Below are positions 10,545 to 20,744 of a stretch of DNA of 64,000 nt, piece by piece; the stretch's first letter is position 1, and each line of letters starts with the position of its first letter. The notes under the pieces were generated by a model. It ran no database searches and had not been told where the DNA came from. It saw only the letters and a list, made by a program, of their open reading frames with translations. Source of the stretch: Diploptera punctata (taxonomy: Eukaryota > Arthropoda > Insecta > Blattodea > Blaberidae); NCBI GenBank assembly GCA_030220185.1, contig JASPKZ010009914.1:117380-181379 (forward strand), given 5' to 3'. The position numbers and the translations under genes are program-made.

Positions 10545-10908
10545 AGAAATATTCCACAGTACAGTGTTTCTCCTTCAACCCAAAGTGATTTGTCGCCAGA
10601 GGTTCCTGTCTAAAGCATATTCATCCCCCAAATCTCTGGCTTCCATACTTCTCTTCACCCCATCCATCCATCCATCGTTCTCTAGGCGTGCCTCTTCCGC
10701 TTCTTCCATTAGCTTTCCAATTAAGGATCTTCTTTGGTATTCTCTCTTCTTCCATTCTTATGAAATGTCAATACCATTTCAAATGTCTTTCTTCTATTTT
10801 TCCAATATGTCTTTTCAACTTGCATAATTGCCCTTATTGTGCTGTTTCCGACCTTATCCCTTCTTGAAATTCTTGTCGATAACCTCCAAAAATCCATTTC
10901 TACTGCTA
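10545..10908 (-). mobile_element. LINE-B 3' end, minus copy
   Basis: Reverse complement of 11014-11372 with scattered differences; it encodes the same C-terminus. Together they form an inverted pair whose 5' ends face a central TTA array. Confidence 0.8.
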
Positions 10909-10910
10909 AT

Positions 10911-10941
10911 AACTTTATTATTATTATTATTATTATTATTA

Positions 10942-11013
<72 letters not shown>
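10911..11013. repeat. (TTA)n microsatellite at the centre of a LINE-B inverted pair
   Basis: About 100 bp of TTA with one shift. It encodes only poly-Leu, poly-Tyr or poly-Ile and is not a gene. Confidence 0.95.
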
Positions 11014-11014
<1 letters not shown>

Positions 11015-11372
11015 TGAATTTTTGGAGGCGATTCGACAAGAATTTCAAGAAGGGATAAGGTCAGAAACAGCACAATAAGGAAAATTGTGCAAGTTGAAAA
11101 AAAAAACATAGGAAAAAATAGAAGAAAAACGATTGAAATGGTATGGATACCTCATAAGAATGGAAGAAGAGAGAATACCAAAGATGATCCTTAATTGGAA
11201 AGCTAATGTAAGAAGTGGAAGAGGCAGACCTAGAGAACGTTGGATGGATGGAGTGAGGAGAAGTATGGAAGCTAGAGATCTGAGGAATAAAGATGCTCTA
11301 GGCAGAAACCTCTGGCGGCAAATCACATTGGGTTGAAGGAGAATCACTGTATTATGGAATATTCCTAATTAA
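11014..11372 (+). mobile_element. LINE-B 3' end, plus copy
   Basis: Open frame 11133-11336: 'MKWYGYLIRMEEERIPKMIL' (the WYGHxxRM motif of non-LTR C-termini), 'GRGRPRERWMDGVRRSMEAR', then 'LGRNLWRQITLG' and stop. The element ends shortly after the stop with a short 3' UTR and a (TTA)n tail, as in RTE-like LINEs. 5' truncated: no RT catalytic motif remains. A related copy is at 60388-60890. Confidence 0.75.
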
Positions 11373-11373
11373 A

Positions 11374-11374
11374 A

Positions 11375-11441
<67 letters not shown>
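11374..11441. repeat. (TTA)n microsatellite (LINE-B tail)
   Basis: Tail of the plus LINE-B copy. Confidence 0.95.
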
Positions 11442-11444
<3 letters not shown>

Positions 11445-11445
<1 letters not shown>

Positions 11446-11709
11446 ATTGATAGTTAGGAACCAGGTTTGATTGATAGGAAAACATGAGTATATATTTAAA
11501 CAAGTTCGCTTCTACATATTATAAATTTCAGTATTGAGTTGGAACAACTCGGCAATTAAGTGCCCCTTTCTTAATAACAAAGAGCATAGACCATTCCATA
11601 AGACATTCAAAGGCGCAGTGAATGCTTTATTTGTAGAAGACTCTTCCAATGAACAATGAAAGATTCGAGTGAAGTGTGATATTTAGAGGGAAACGCAAGA
11701 TGAGAAGAG

Positions 11710-11764
<55 letters not shown>

Positions 11765-12099
11765 GAGAGAGAGAGAGAGAGAGAAAGGAATTCAGATGAC
11801 AAAAGAAGTGATTTGCATAGGAACAATGAAGTTGAGGTGTTCTACTTGCTGCAAGAATAAAGTGCAACGCTTCTCCCCCCCCCCCCCATCCTAAACTCTC
11901 ACTTAAAACGACTGACAAACGAAATGCTATAGTCTGCCATCCGTGTCAAACTCTACTGCTTACCGTTAACATTCGGTGTTTCCACGTTTTTTAGCAAAAT
12001 TCCGAAAGAATGAATCTGTTGAGATGTGTTGTCATGAAAATATTTTTGAAAACATTTTGCTTACTTTCATCGATCCTACTTAGTGGACAGCGAATATTA
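11445..12099. repeat. Spacer with (GA)n microsatellite
   Basis: (AG)n lies at about 11714-11783 and a short C run at 11877-11887. The rest is AT-rich and unrecognised. Open frames here are products of the GA run. Confidence 0.8.
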
Positions 12100-13428
12100 T
12101 CATAAGTAATGCCACAAGTGATTTCCAAATTATCGATACATTTACGACTCACGAAGTGAGGAGTGAATTTATCTAGAGAATTTGGAAATCAAGAGTGGCA
12201 TTGTTAGGACTATTTAACGTATAAAATTAAGCTGTTTACTCACAAATCATTAATTAACTACAGTTATTTTAAAATATTTATATATTTAATGTAAACGGCG
12301 ATGTTTGAAAACAAATGAGAGACGATAGGTACGCTTCATCTGCTTCTTTTGTTTATCACTGCAACCAGATCATACTATTTATTGCCAAAGGAACGCAATA
12401 TTGTAAGAATGCTCTGTAGTGGAGAAAAAATGAAACACATCAAACTGTATATTAATTCATTTCTGATGTCGTACGATGTAAATATGACAATTATATTTTT
12501 CTGGATTGTTACCTGGGAAAAAATACATTTAAGAAAGTGCAAACAGTGGTTTCATTTTTTGGTGGTATAATCAATTGCTAAAAATGTTTTTATATCAACT
12601 CCCGCATGCGGCATGTGTTGACATTCATGCACTATATATACAATCTGGTAGCCGTATTTCTCGCAGGCTGAGTCACTGCAAAATAATGGTCAGACCTGTT
12701 CAGAATATTAAAAAAGGAGGAGCCTTCTTTAATATGGTAATTATAACACAGATAAATATTTCGTGAAACACGACTCTGATTGGTTGTAAAACAGAAATCA
12801 TTGAAACGTGATTGGCCATTGAGTCCCATTTGGGGCATGAGTTAAATAGTCATGACTATTTAACTCATGCCACAAATGCTAGTCAATGACCAATCACGTT
12901 TCAATGAATGTTATGTTACAACCAATGACAGTCGTGTTTCACCTCGCTCTTTATGGATTTCTCTTTATCAGCTCCTGCTTTTGTGATAAAGAAAGCTCCA
13001 CCTTTTTAATGTCTGAACAGGTCAAAGCATTATTTTTCTCCAAATACATTGAATATAGCAAATCATGAAAAATTCCTTGATTTTACTGAGTTGTTTACTA
13101 AAAAAATTAATGAATAACTCGTAATGTTGATTGTGATATATAGTTTGATGTGTTTCATTATTTCTCCACTTGGGTGCACTCTTACAATATTGCGATCCTA
13201 TTTGGCAATAAATAGCTATGATCAAGCAGCAGTGAATGAACATAACCTCGCATTTCTGATTTGTTTTCAAACATCGCCGTTTACATTAAATATATAAATA
13301 TTTTAAAATAACTATAGTTAAATAATGATTTGTGAGTAAACAGCTTAATTTTATTCGTTAAATAGTCCTAACAAATGCCACGAGTGATTTATCGATAATT
13401 TGGAAATCACTCGTGGCATTACTTATGA
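12100..13428. mobile_element. P element: 1.3-kb near-palindrome
   Basis: The left end TCATAAGTAATGCCAC... and right end ...GTGGCATTACTTATGA are inverted copies, and the inversion continues inward (TTAAGCTGTTTACTCACAAA / GAGTAAACAGCTTAAT; GGCGATGTTTGAAAACAAAT / GTTTTCAAACATCGCC) to the centre near 12840-12868 (catgagttaaatag/tcatg/actatttaactcatg). The right arm is shorter, with an internal deletion. Short frames inside show no transposase motif, so it looks like a non-autonomous foldback element. One arm recurs at 31404-32207 and an end at 51181-51267. Confidence 0.8.
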
Positions 13429-13575
13429 TGATCTTGTATGATGATCTTACTTATGATGATCTTGGCATTACTTATGATGATCTTACTTATGATGATCATT
13501 GCTTATGATGATCTTACTTATGATTACTTATGATAATTTGGAAATCACTCGTGGCATTACTTATGATGATCTTCT
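13429..13575. repeat. Tandem array of P terminal fragments
   Basis: Repeats of ACTTATGATGATCTT, with further partial P termini (TAATTTGGAAATCACTCGTG at about 13533) beyond the P end. It looks like slippage or repeated insertion at the element terminus. Confidence 0.7.
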
Positions 13576-13690
13576 ACAAGATCTGAAGACAAACTCTTGA
13601 GGATGCCGGACGCAGTCTCTGGCAAAACGTCGGGGAACTACAAGCCTCAAGACCACGACCGGCCGTGAAAGCCCGAGTCAGTATACTAAC
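13576..13690 (-). mobile_element. F foldback-family element
   Basis: Carries the family's head in reverse (CCGGCCGTGAAAGCCC at about 13660) and the hammerhead-like motif CTTGAGGATGCC...GGCAAAACGTC (13596-13631). No long arms are preserved here. Confidence 0.55.
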
Positions 13691-13736
13691 TTTACTGTTA
13701 TCTTAACATCTACAAGATTACATAGCTTTTACTAAT

Positions 13737-15438
13737 TGTCTCACTGGCACCATCGAACCCGTAGATGAATGGTCGCACAGATATAAACTCTGCAAACATC
13801 CCTATCCTGTGCTAATTTTTATCAATCGTCTCCATAGAATCTACTTCCCTCATATAATGATTAATGTTATTGCCCCACCCCATTCTTGATCTAACAACTG
13901 GGCGTTTTCCTTCTGGTTTTCCTATAAGAAGCTTTCAAGCTCCTCTTTCATTCCTCATTCGTGCCACATGTCCTGCCTATCGAAGTCTATAAGACTTTTC
14001 TTATTAGGTCTATATCTGGTTCCCTGTAAATATCATGTAGCTCATTGTTAATGTAGTCTTGTCCATTAGTCTGTTCATCTCTCTTTGGCCCCAAAATGTT
14101 TGTAAGGACTCTATTCTCAGATACTCGTAAATGAATGAATAGACCTCTTAAATAAGGTAAAATTATCCATAATAGTAAAAATGAAAATAAACTAAACATG
14201 GGGGCAAAATAATAAGAAATATAATTAGAAGTTGATGGAAATGTTTGTTTCTTTCTACCTTTTCTCCTCCCTTAATTTAAGAGTCCATGTTTCGCATCCA
14301 TATAATGTAACTATAATAATAATAACAGATTTTCAGTTTGTCGTTTTTTGAGACAAGCTGGGACGACAAGAGTCCCTGTAATGCATAATAGCATGCATTT
14401 CCAGAATTGAGCTTACGTTTAATTTCTTTGTGCATGTCATTCGAGTTGTAATTATTCTTCCTAGGTATTTGAATTAGTCACTTCTTCAAAATTTCCTTCA
14501 TTTGTCATTAACTGTCCATTTCTTTATAATCTCATACGTATATAAAAATGAATGTTTGTTTGTTTGTTCGTACTTTATGCGCGACCATACCGTTGATCAG
14601 ATTGTTATGGGTCTTTTTGCAAAATGTTCAGGAGATTCCCGGGATTAACATAGGCTATAAGAGAGTTGCGATTCTCAACTCCTACACCCTTAAAAATCGC
14701 CCTTTGTAGTGGAAAACGTAAAAAAAAGTAGCTCTTTCGACGCTTAAATGGCTTCGATGGCTCCTCTCGCCCCGAAACTATAATAAATGCATAGCCCTAC
14801 AACTACACATGTATCACACGAATTGAATATCTCACAAAAGCTCTCCAAAAAAGTCCCGCGCCGCGACAGCATACCTGTTTATTCTCTTCTGGACTAGCTG
14901 ACCAATAATAACCATTTTGTTCTTTTATTGATGCCAAGAAGATCGAGCCACGTACGTTAGAATCCTGTGGAAGCATACCGGCATATGGGTTATATTCTTT
15001 TACGGTCTAACTCACCATAACGACTTTATTTTGTCTTTGTCCATTTATTTGCAGCAAGATAGGGATGAGTACATTCCCAGGACAACGCGGGTAAACAACA
15101 TAGATTGTCTAAAAATAATTAGGATATCAATTATTGCATCTACTTATTGAACTGAACATAAACCACATTAATTTTCGTATTTCAGCTCATTTATGTCAAG
15201 AAGATCGGGATAAGTAGATTCCTGCTGTGTAATGAGCACGGGGTATCTAAAAAAATAAATTTACAATGATTTTTCCCTTCACTTATTCAACTAAACATAA
15301 AAGCACATTAGTTTTAATTTATTTATGCGTAGTATCGCACGCCCGGTATTAGCTAGTATAATATATATCTATGTGTGAACATACATTTAGTTTTATTGAT
15401 GTCTACTTACAGTCACAATTTCTTAGTATTCTCAATAA
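13737..15438 (-). mobile_element. RTE-A LINE, 5'-truncated, with nested H repeat
   Basis: The minus-strand 3' end (GGTTCGATGGTGCCAGTGAG) lies at the left; the element runs up to the RT-linker region and stops at 15438. Flanks at 13713-13736 and 15439-15462 are a 24-bp duplication with two mismatches (CAAGATTACATAGC / CAAGACTGCATAGC, then TTTTACTAAT). The LINE sequence is split at 14531-15356 by an H repeat. The ORF is heavily frameshifted; the piece at 13987-14199 keeps 'NRVLTNILGPKRDEQTNGQD'. Confidence 0.85.
14531..15356 (-). mobile_element. H repeat nested in RTE-A
   Basis: Opposite orientation to the other H copies: starts CTCATACGTATATAAAAATG and ends GCCCGGTATTAGCTAG. TATAAT flanks it on both sides (14525-14530 and 15357-15362), and the RTE-A sequence resumes after it. 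This is the one copy with a clean insertion site. No ORF. The CTAG terminus with a nearby short hairpin recalls Helitrons, but a 6-bp duplication argues against that class. Confidence 0.75.
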
Positions 15439-15462
15439 CAAGACTGCATAGCTTTTACTAAT

Positions 15463-16004
15463 ACAAACAACTAATCAAACAATTCCCGCTCATTAAGTCC
15501 AGTACCTCTCCGTTTACAAGAACATCTAAGAATTAAAATAGGATTAAATTGGGTTTCTCGATACGCAAAAGGTTAGTTTCTAAGAACTAGGGTCTACAGA
15601 TAAGGAACGGTGGGGGAGTTTATATCGCACGGAAAATGAGAGGTAGGAAGATGTGCTTCTCCTCCTGCACTTGATTAACCATAAAAATTCGAAATTTGTT
15701 TCAAACGGCTTCAGTACAAGCGGCCTAAGACACCACATTTACATTCTAATAGGCAAGATACCTTTTAAATGGATCCCGCGTACTATTATACAGAACATTT
15801 AGAATTTAGATTAAGATAGGGAGTGAAAAATGGAGAGTAAAAAATCTCGTAAAAAACTTCTGGATTTGAAAATCCTTCTAATAAAATATAACGAACGCCA
15901 TTTTGTTTCTTAATAACTACATTTTATAAAATAATTACATCTAGGATTAATTAAATACTTTTTGTGAGTAATGTCAATTTAATCAATATATGAAACTTTG
16001 AAAT
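15463..16004. other. No recognised feature
   Basis: Mixed-composition unique sequence between RTE-A and the G repeat. Confidence 0.4.
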
Positions 16005-16981
16005 ATTTTTGCGTGGTTGTGCGTTTTGTTGTACATACAGCAATGGTGACCATGATTGAATGTTCAACTAACTACCTACATTTCGGAGTTGCCAACCTAA
16101 ATAACTATACTGTAAGAAAATAACTACACTGTAATATTACATATTACAAAACGCTTGTGGGAAGTAAAACCACTGCCTTCATATCCTACTACATACAATG
16201 TATATACAAACAAATATCCAAAAGGTAGTGTTAATATACATTATACGAAACAAATCACTGCATTTTAAATTAACTTAACTTTATTTGAAACAATATAAAA
16301 CAATAAATTCGTTCTTTCCACCATTTTAGCCTAATTGGTGTCATGGCCTGCTGTAATCTCAACTAAATTATTTTCGGCATTTATCGTATATACTTTGGCC
16401 AGACTGCTAAAGTCACTCAGTTGTTTAAAATGAACGCGAATATTTCCAACAAAACTGTTACTATTTAACTATTACTTATTATTTTGAAAACACCTTACTT
16501 ACTTACTTACTCACTGGCACTATCGAACCCGTAGGTTCATGGCCGCGCGCACATAAGCTCTTCATACATCCCTATCCTGAGCTAATGTTTTACAATCATT
16601 TCCTGTATAATCTACTTCCCTCAAATCATAGTTAATGTTATTCTCCCACCTCATTCTTGGTCTACCAACTGGGCGTTTTCCCTCTGCTTTCCTACGAGAA
16701 GCTTCCATGCAAGTCTTTCATTCCCCATACGTGCAACATGTCCTGCCCATCGCTGTCTTCGAGACTTAACTGTTATTATATCTGGCTTCCTATAAATAGT
16801 ATTTAGTTCATTGTTATGTAGTCTTCTCCATTCTCCTGTCTGTTCATCTCTCTTTGGTCCAAACATTTTCCTGAGTACTTTATTCTCAAATACTTGTAAT
16901 CTCCTTTCCTCCCTTAAAGTAGAGTCCATGTTTCGCACCCATATAATATAACTGGTAGAATAATAGTTTTATATATTTTCA

Positions 16982-17264
16982 TAGTTGAATGCAGGCTTTC
17001 ACGGCCGGTAATCATAATGTTGAGTGATTCCGGGTTATGTGGCCGTGTCCATAGTTGGTGTTGATACCAGACGTTTCGCCCTCAACTGCGGAGGGCATCT
17101 TCAGTGGCGAGTGCTTCTAGGCGTGTTTCCTGGTCGGAAGATCTACTGAGAGTGACACGCCTAGAAGCACTCGCCACTGAAGATGCCCTCCGCAGTTGAG
17201 GGCGAAACGTCTGGTATCAACACCAACTATGGACCACGGCCACATAACCCGGAATCACTCAACA
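16982..17264. mobile_element. F foldback element nested in RTE-A
   Basis: 283 bp, flanked by TTATATATTTTCA at 16969-16981 and 17265-17277. Starts GCAGGCTTTCACGGCCGG, then two inverted arms of about 110 bp (ATGTTGAGTGATTCCGGGTT ... and its complement ending ACTCAACAT) around a centre near 17140. The right arm contains CTGAAGATG-GCCCTC-like stem-GAGGGC-GAAACGTC (17177-17211). Non-coding. A long duplication suggests endonuclease-primed insertion rather than cut-and-paste. Confidence 0.8.
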
Positions 17265-17697
17265 TTATATATTTTCAGTTTAACGTTTTTGAAAGGAGTT
17301 GGGACATCAAGAGTCTCTGCAATGCATAATAGCACGCATTTCCAGAATTAAGCCTATGTTTAATTTCTTTGTGCATCTCATTCCTATTTGTGATTATTGT
17401 TCCTAGGTATTTGAATTCAGCCACTTCCTCAAAATTTCCCTCATTTGTCATTAGCTGTCCATGTCCATTATATAATTTATTTCTACATGTGACCATATAT
17501 TAGTTTATTGATATTTACTTCCAGTCCTAATTTCTCAGTGTTACTCAATAGTGTGCGCGTGTTGTCCTTTAGTATCTCCTTGCTGTCGGCCAATAATACT
17601 ATATCATCAGCATAAACTAACAGCTTATTAATACCATTGAGTTGTAAGCCTTCCTCATTCTCTAAAGATTTAATGGCATGCTCTAGTACAAAATTAA

Positions 17698-18271
17698 ATA
17701 TTAATTAAATAAAAATAAAACGTAGTTTTATTTGATTTTCTTTTTATTATATAATTCAGTGACAGCTGTTTCGGTTCACTGTACCTTCTTCAGACATGTT
17801 AACAAATTATGAATTTTGTTCCAACTGATCTGAGCAACAATACAACAATATTTATTTAAATTTTTAAATTTAACAAAGGGGATTCATTTAAATCAAGTTG
17901 AGAATTTAACAGTTTTTTACTACTATTAAATTTATTAATTTCTACAGCCTCCAAGAGATCTAACATCTTACCCTTATCACAAATATGTAAAATTAGAAAA
18001 TTTAGATCGAAACAATGATTAAATTGGAATAGGTGGTTAGCATATTTTGAATTTTCTAAATTTCTGTTATATGCTCTCATGTGTTCCTTTATCCGAGAGA
18101 TGAAAGGTCTACCAGTTTGTCCTATATAGACATTGTCACATGTGCTACACTTCAATTTATATACACCTGATAATTTTTCTTTTTTTGTTTTGGTTTTATT
18201 GTTTTTTATTATATTTTGTAGAGTTTTATTAGTTTTAAATGTCACATTAATGTTCAACTTTTTCAACTTTT
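17698..18271 (-). mobile_element. Penelope-like element 3' fragment with GIY-YIG domain
   Basis: Inserted in RTE-A with AAAATTAA at 17690-17697 and 18272-18279. The minus-strand frame 17856-18266 encodes 'LSGVYKLKCSTCDNVYIGQT' then GRPFISRIKEH and a downstream Asn-His pair (ANHLFQFNHCFD). This is the GIY-YIG endonuclease at the C-terminus of Penelope-like proteins. The RT domain is absent. Downstream of the ORF is the CTGAAGAAGGT...ACCGAAACAGC hairpin (17764-17793). Confidence 0.85.
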
Positions 18272-18847
18272 AAAATTAAGTAGTAGAGGAGATAGTGCAT
18301 CTCCTTGCTTCAACCCATTCTGGATTTCAAAAGTGTCCGAAAACTGTTTGCCTACACGCACCGTACTCTTTGTGCCATTTAGACACATTCGTATAAGTCT
18401 AACTAACTTTTTGGGAATTCCGAACTTCAGCAGGATACTATATAACTTCTCCCTCTTAATTGAATCATATGCTTTTTTGAAGTCTACATACATTTGATGT
18501 ACAGTACCATTAAATTCCCATTTATTTTCTAAAATCTGTCTTATACTAAAAATCTGATCCGTTGTAGACCTGTTTCTTCTAAATCCACATTGATGATCTC
18601 CTAGAATGTCATCAATATAGGGAGTAAGTCTGCTGACTAATATATTTGTTAGAATTTTGTATGAAGTTGAAAGTAATGAGATGCCCCTGTAGTTGTTGCA
18701 ATTTTGAAAACACCATCGTGCAAAAATGAATGTACAGCATATGCTTGTGAAGTGTTTTACAGAATTTCGCTATCTCTCGATTTTTAATAATTTCCTCGCT
18801 TTGTAAAGCATTGTAGTATACTATTAACCAAATTATTCTTTATAAAA

Positions 18848-18892
18848 AGTTTGTTATTGTTATTATTATTGTTATTATTATTATTATTATTT
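18848..18892. repeat. (ATT)n microsatellite
   Basis: Short TTA/GTT triplet run. Confidence 0.9.
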
Positions 18893-18957
18893 ATTCCTCG
18901 TTAGTATAATAATTGTTTTTAATTGCGGATGAGCCCATGTAGGACTACGCAAAGTAC

Positions 18958-19265
18958 TTAGAGGCGTTTCCTTTCAGCCCAAAGTTCTTTCATTCTTTCA
19001 TTCTTTTACTATGAGCTTGTTTTCTCTCGTCTGTCCAAGTTGTTCAAGTTTTTTTCTTCGGTTTGTCCTCTTGGTCAACTTGCCACTTATTCACCTTAAT
19101 TCTAAATATATATCTGTTTGGGATATCTTCTTTAGTAATTCCTGCCAATTTTAAGTCCTTTTTCACTTCATGAATCCACTTCATAGTATCCACTGGAGCT
19201 TTACTTCTGTTTTCGTAGAATTCCATTATCTGTTTTGTAAGCCTATTTGAGTTCATTCGTTTAAT
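18958..19265 (-). mobile_element. LINE C-terminal fragment (fourth non-LTR family)
   Basis: Frame 19044-19256 reads 'NSNRLTKQIMEFYENRSKAP', 'MKWIHEVKKDLKLAGITKED' and 'KPKKKT', followed after a frameshift by WTDERKQAHSKRMNE. This is the 'NRLTxRI...W..E..KDL...I...D' C-terminus of a non-LTR ORF, different from RTE-A and LINE-B. 3' end near 18958. Confidence 0.6.
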
Positions 19266-19271
19266 ATGGCC

Positions 19272-19353
19272 ATTATTATTATTATTATTATCATTATTAT
19301 TATTATTATATTATTATTATTATTATTATTATTACTATTATTACTATTATTAC
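19272..19353. repeat. (ATT)n/(TTAC)n microsatellite
   Basis: ATT triplets passing into TTAC units, the latter being the RTE-A tail. Confidence 0.9.
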
Positions 19354-19896
19354 TTACTTACTCTTACTTACTCACTGGCACTATCGAACCCGTAGGTTCA
19401 TGGCCGCACGGACATAAGCTCTCCATAAATCCCTATCCTGAGCTAATGCTTTCCAATCATTCCCTGTATAATCTACTTCCCTCAAATCATAGTTAATGTT
19501 ATTCTCCCACCTCATTCTTGGTATACCAACTGGGCGTTTTCCCTCTGGTTTTCCTACAAGAAGCTTCCATGCAAGTCTTTCATTCCCCATACGTGCAACA
19601 TGTCCTGCCCACCGCAGTCTACGAGACTTAACTGTTCTTATTATATCTGGCTTCCTATAAAGACCATGTAGTTCATTGTTATGTAGTCTTCTCCATTCAC
19701 CTGTCTGTTCATCTCTCTTTGGTCCAAAAATTTTCCTAAGTACTTTATTCTCAAATACTTGTAATCTCCTTTCCTCCCTTAAAGTAAGAGTCCATGTTTC
19801 GCACCCATATAATATAACTGGTAGAATAATAGTTTTATATATGTTCAGTTTAACTTTTTTGAAAGGAGTTGGGACATCAAGAGTCTATGCAATGCA
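19354..19896 (-). mobile_element. RTE-A LINE 3' end
   Basis: Frame 19381-19590 encodes 'MGNERLAWKLLVGKPEGKRP', 'GIPRMRWENNINYDLREVDY', ending 'LWRAYVRAAMNLRVR', one of the best-preserved C-termini. Upstream segments (GPKRDEQTGEWRRLHNNELH) are in the same strand. It stops at 19896 against a TTA/GTT array. Tail (TAAG)n. Confidence 0.85.
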
Positions 19897-19953
<57 letters not shown>

Positions 19954-19970
19954 TGTTGTTGTTGTTGTTA
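19897..19970. repeat. (TTA)n(GTT)n microsatellite
   Basis: Triplet run changing from TTA to GTT. Confidence 0.95.
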
Positions 19971-20374
19971 GGTATCCGAAATTTATAAACCCTATTTCAC
20001 CTAAGGTACATTAACGGCAGGGTTATAGTTTGTTACAAAGTTGTGAGTCATTATATAATTCTATCTAAAGTAAAAGTTTTTTTTATGAACTTTATTTATA
20101 AAGACATTGCGGTAATAAGTTTGTAGTTCCTTTCTTGCCATAAGCACTTCTGTAACGGGTGGTTCATTTAAACAGGCGGTGTTATTAAGTAGACATGAGA
20201 ATTCGAATCTTTCGTTGCAGAACAAAGACAATCAAAGATAATAATTATGTTCAAGGCTTTGATTGCTAATGCCACAATTATAATTTGCAATTTTTCTTAT
20301 GTTAAATTTTAATATTGAAGTTTACGTAAAAATTTGTGTGTGTTAACGATACGTTTTGTGATATTCCCCGCAGC

Positions 20375-20625
20375 GTAATTGGTTATTGCGCTTACAAGCC
20401 GGAAGGGCAGGAGTTCCGATACAAAAAACGTCAGAATTTTTAAACTTACATAAACCTTCCATGGCCTAAGGGATCGGCTCAAGTTTCTACCAGAGATGAA
20501 TACAAGACATTTGTTCTGGGAGTAAAATCGGCTGTCAAATAGGGCTGACATTTCGAGGCGAATTCTAGAAAGATGGGAATCTTAATTTCCAAGTACCCTA
20601 AAGGCTTCCCTAAGGCATTTGGCTG
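20375..20625 (+). mobile_element. S3 SINE, diverged
   Basis: Head GCGTAATTGGTTATTGCGCT, 'ACAAGCCGGAAGGGCAGGAG', then core 'GAATACAAGACATTTGTTCT' and GGGCTGACAT, ending CCCTAAAGGCTTCC. Matches the intact S3 at 39894-40204. Confidence 0.65.
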
Positions 20626-20744
20626 GATCAATTTAATTTTTATTCGCATGTAGCACGCTAAAACATGAATGAGGTATATTTATTACTTGTTCTTTTGTTG
20701 GTCTCTACAACTCATATAGCACTAGTTTCTATATTGCATCGCCA

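Larger units (their letters stand above)
16495..18700 (-). mobile_element. RTE-A LINE, best-dated copy (contains RT motifs)
   Basis: Non-LTR retrotransposon, minus strand. In coding order: RT motif A DFKKAYDSI, motif B NGLKQGDALSPLL (18263-18493), catalytic YADD in LVYADDIVLLADS (about 17584-17640), linker NFEEVAEFKYLGTIITNRNE (17275-17496), then CETWTL-type, KVLRKMFGPKRDEQTGEWRR and RWAGHVARMG (16651-16938). The 3' end is GGTTCGATAGTGCCAGTGAG followed by (TAAG)n, about 20 bp after the ORF end; the short 3' UTR fits the RTE clade. 5' truncated, with no endonuclease domain. Flanked by ATTTTGAAAACACC at 16481-16494 and 18701-18714. It carries an F element (16982-17264) and a PLE (17698-18271). 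Confidence 0.9.
16005..18850. repeat. G repeat, copy 2, split by a LINE insertion
   Basis: 16005-16494 and 18715-18850 are collinear with copy 1 (2565-3165). They are separated by the 2.2-kb RTE-A insertion and its duplicated 14-bp target. Confidence 0.8.

Noticed and set aside
10828..11078. Frames with long poly-Leu, poly-Tyr or poly-Ile runs
   Set aside because: They are translations of the TTA array. The same applies to 19266-19496, 19676-20014 and 38069-38359.
14531..15356. H as a definite Helitron
   Set aside because: TATAAT is duplicated at the insertion, which Helitrons do not produce; the class is left open.
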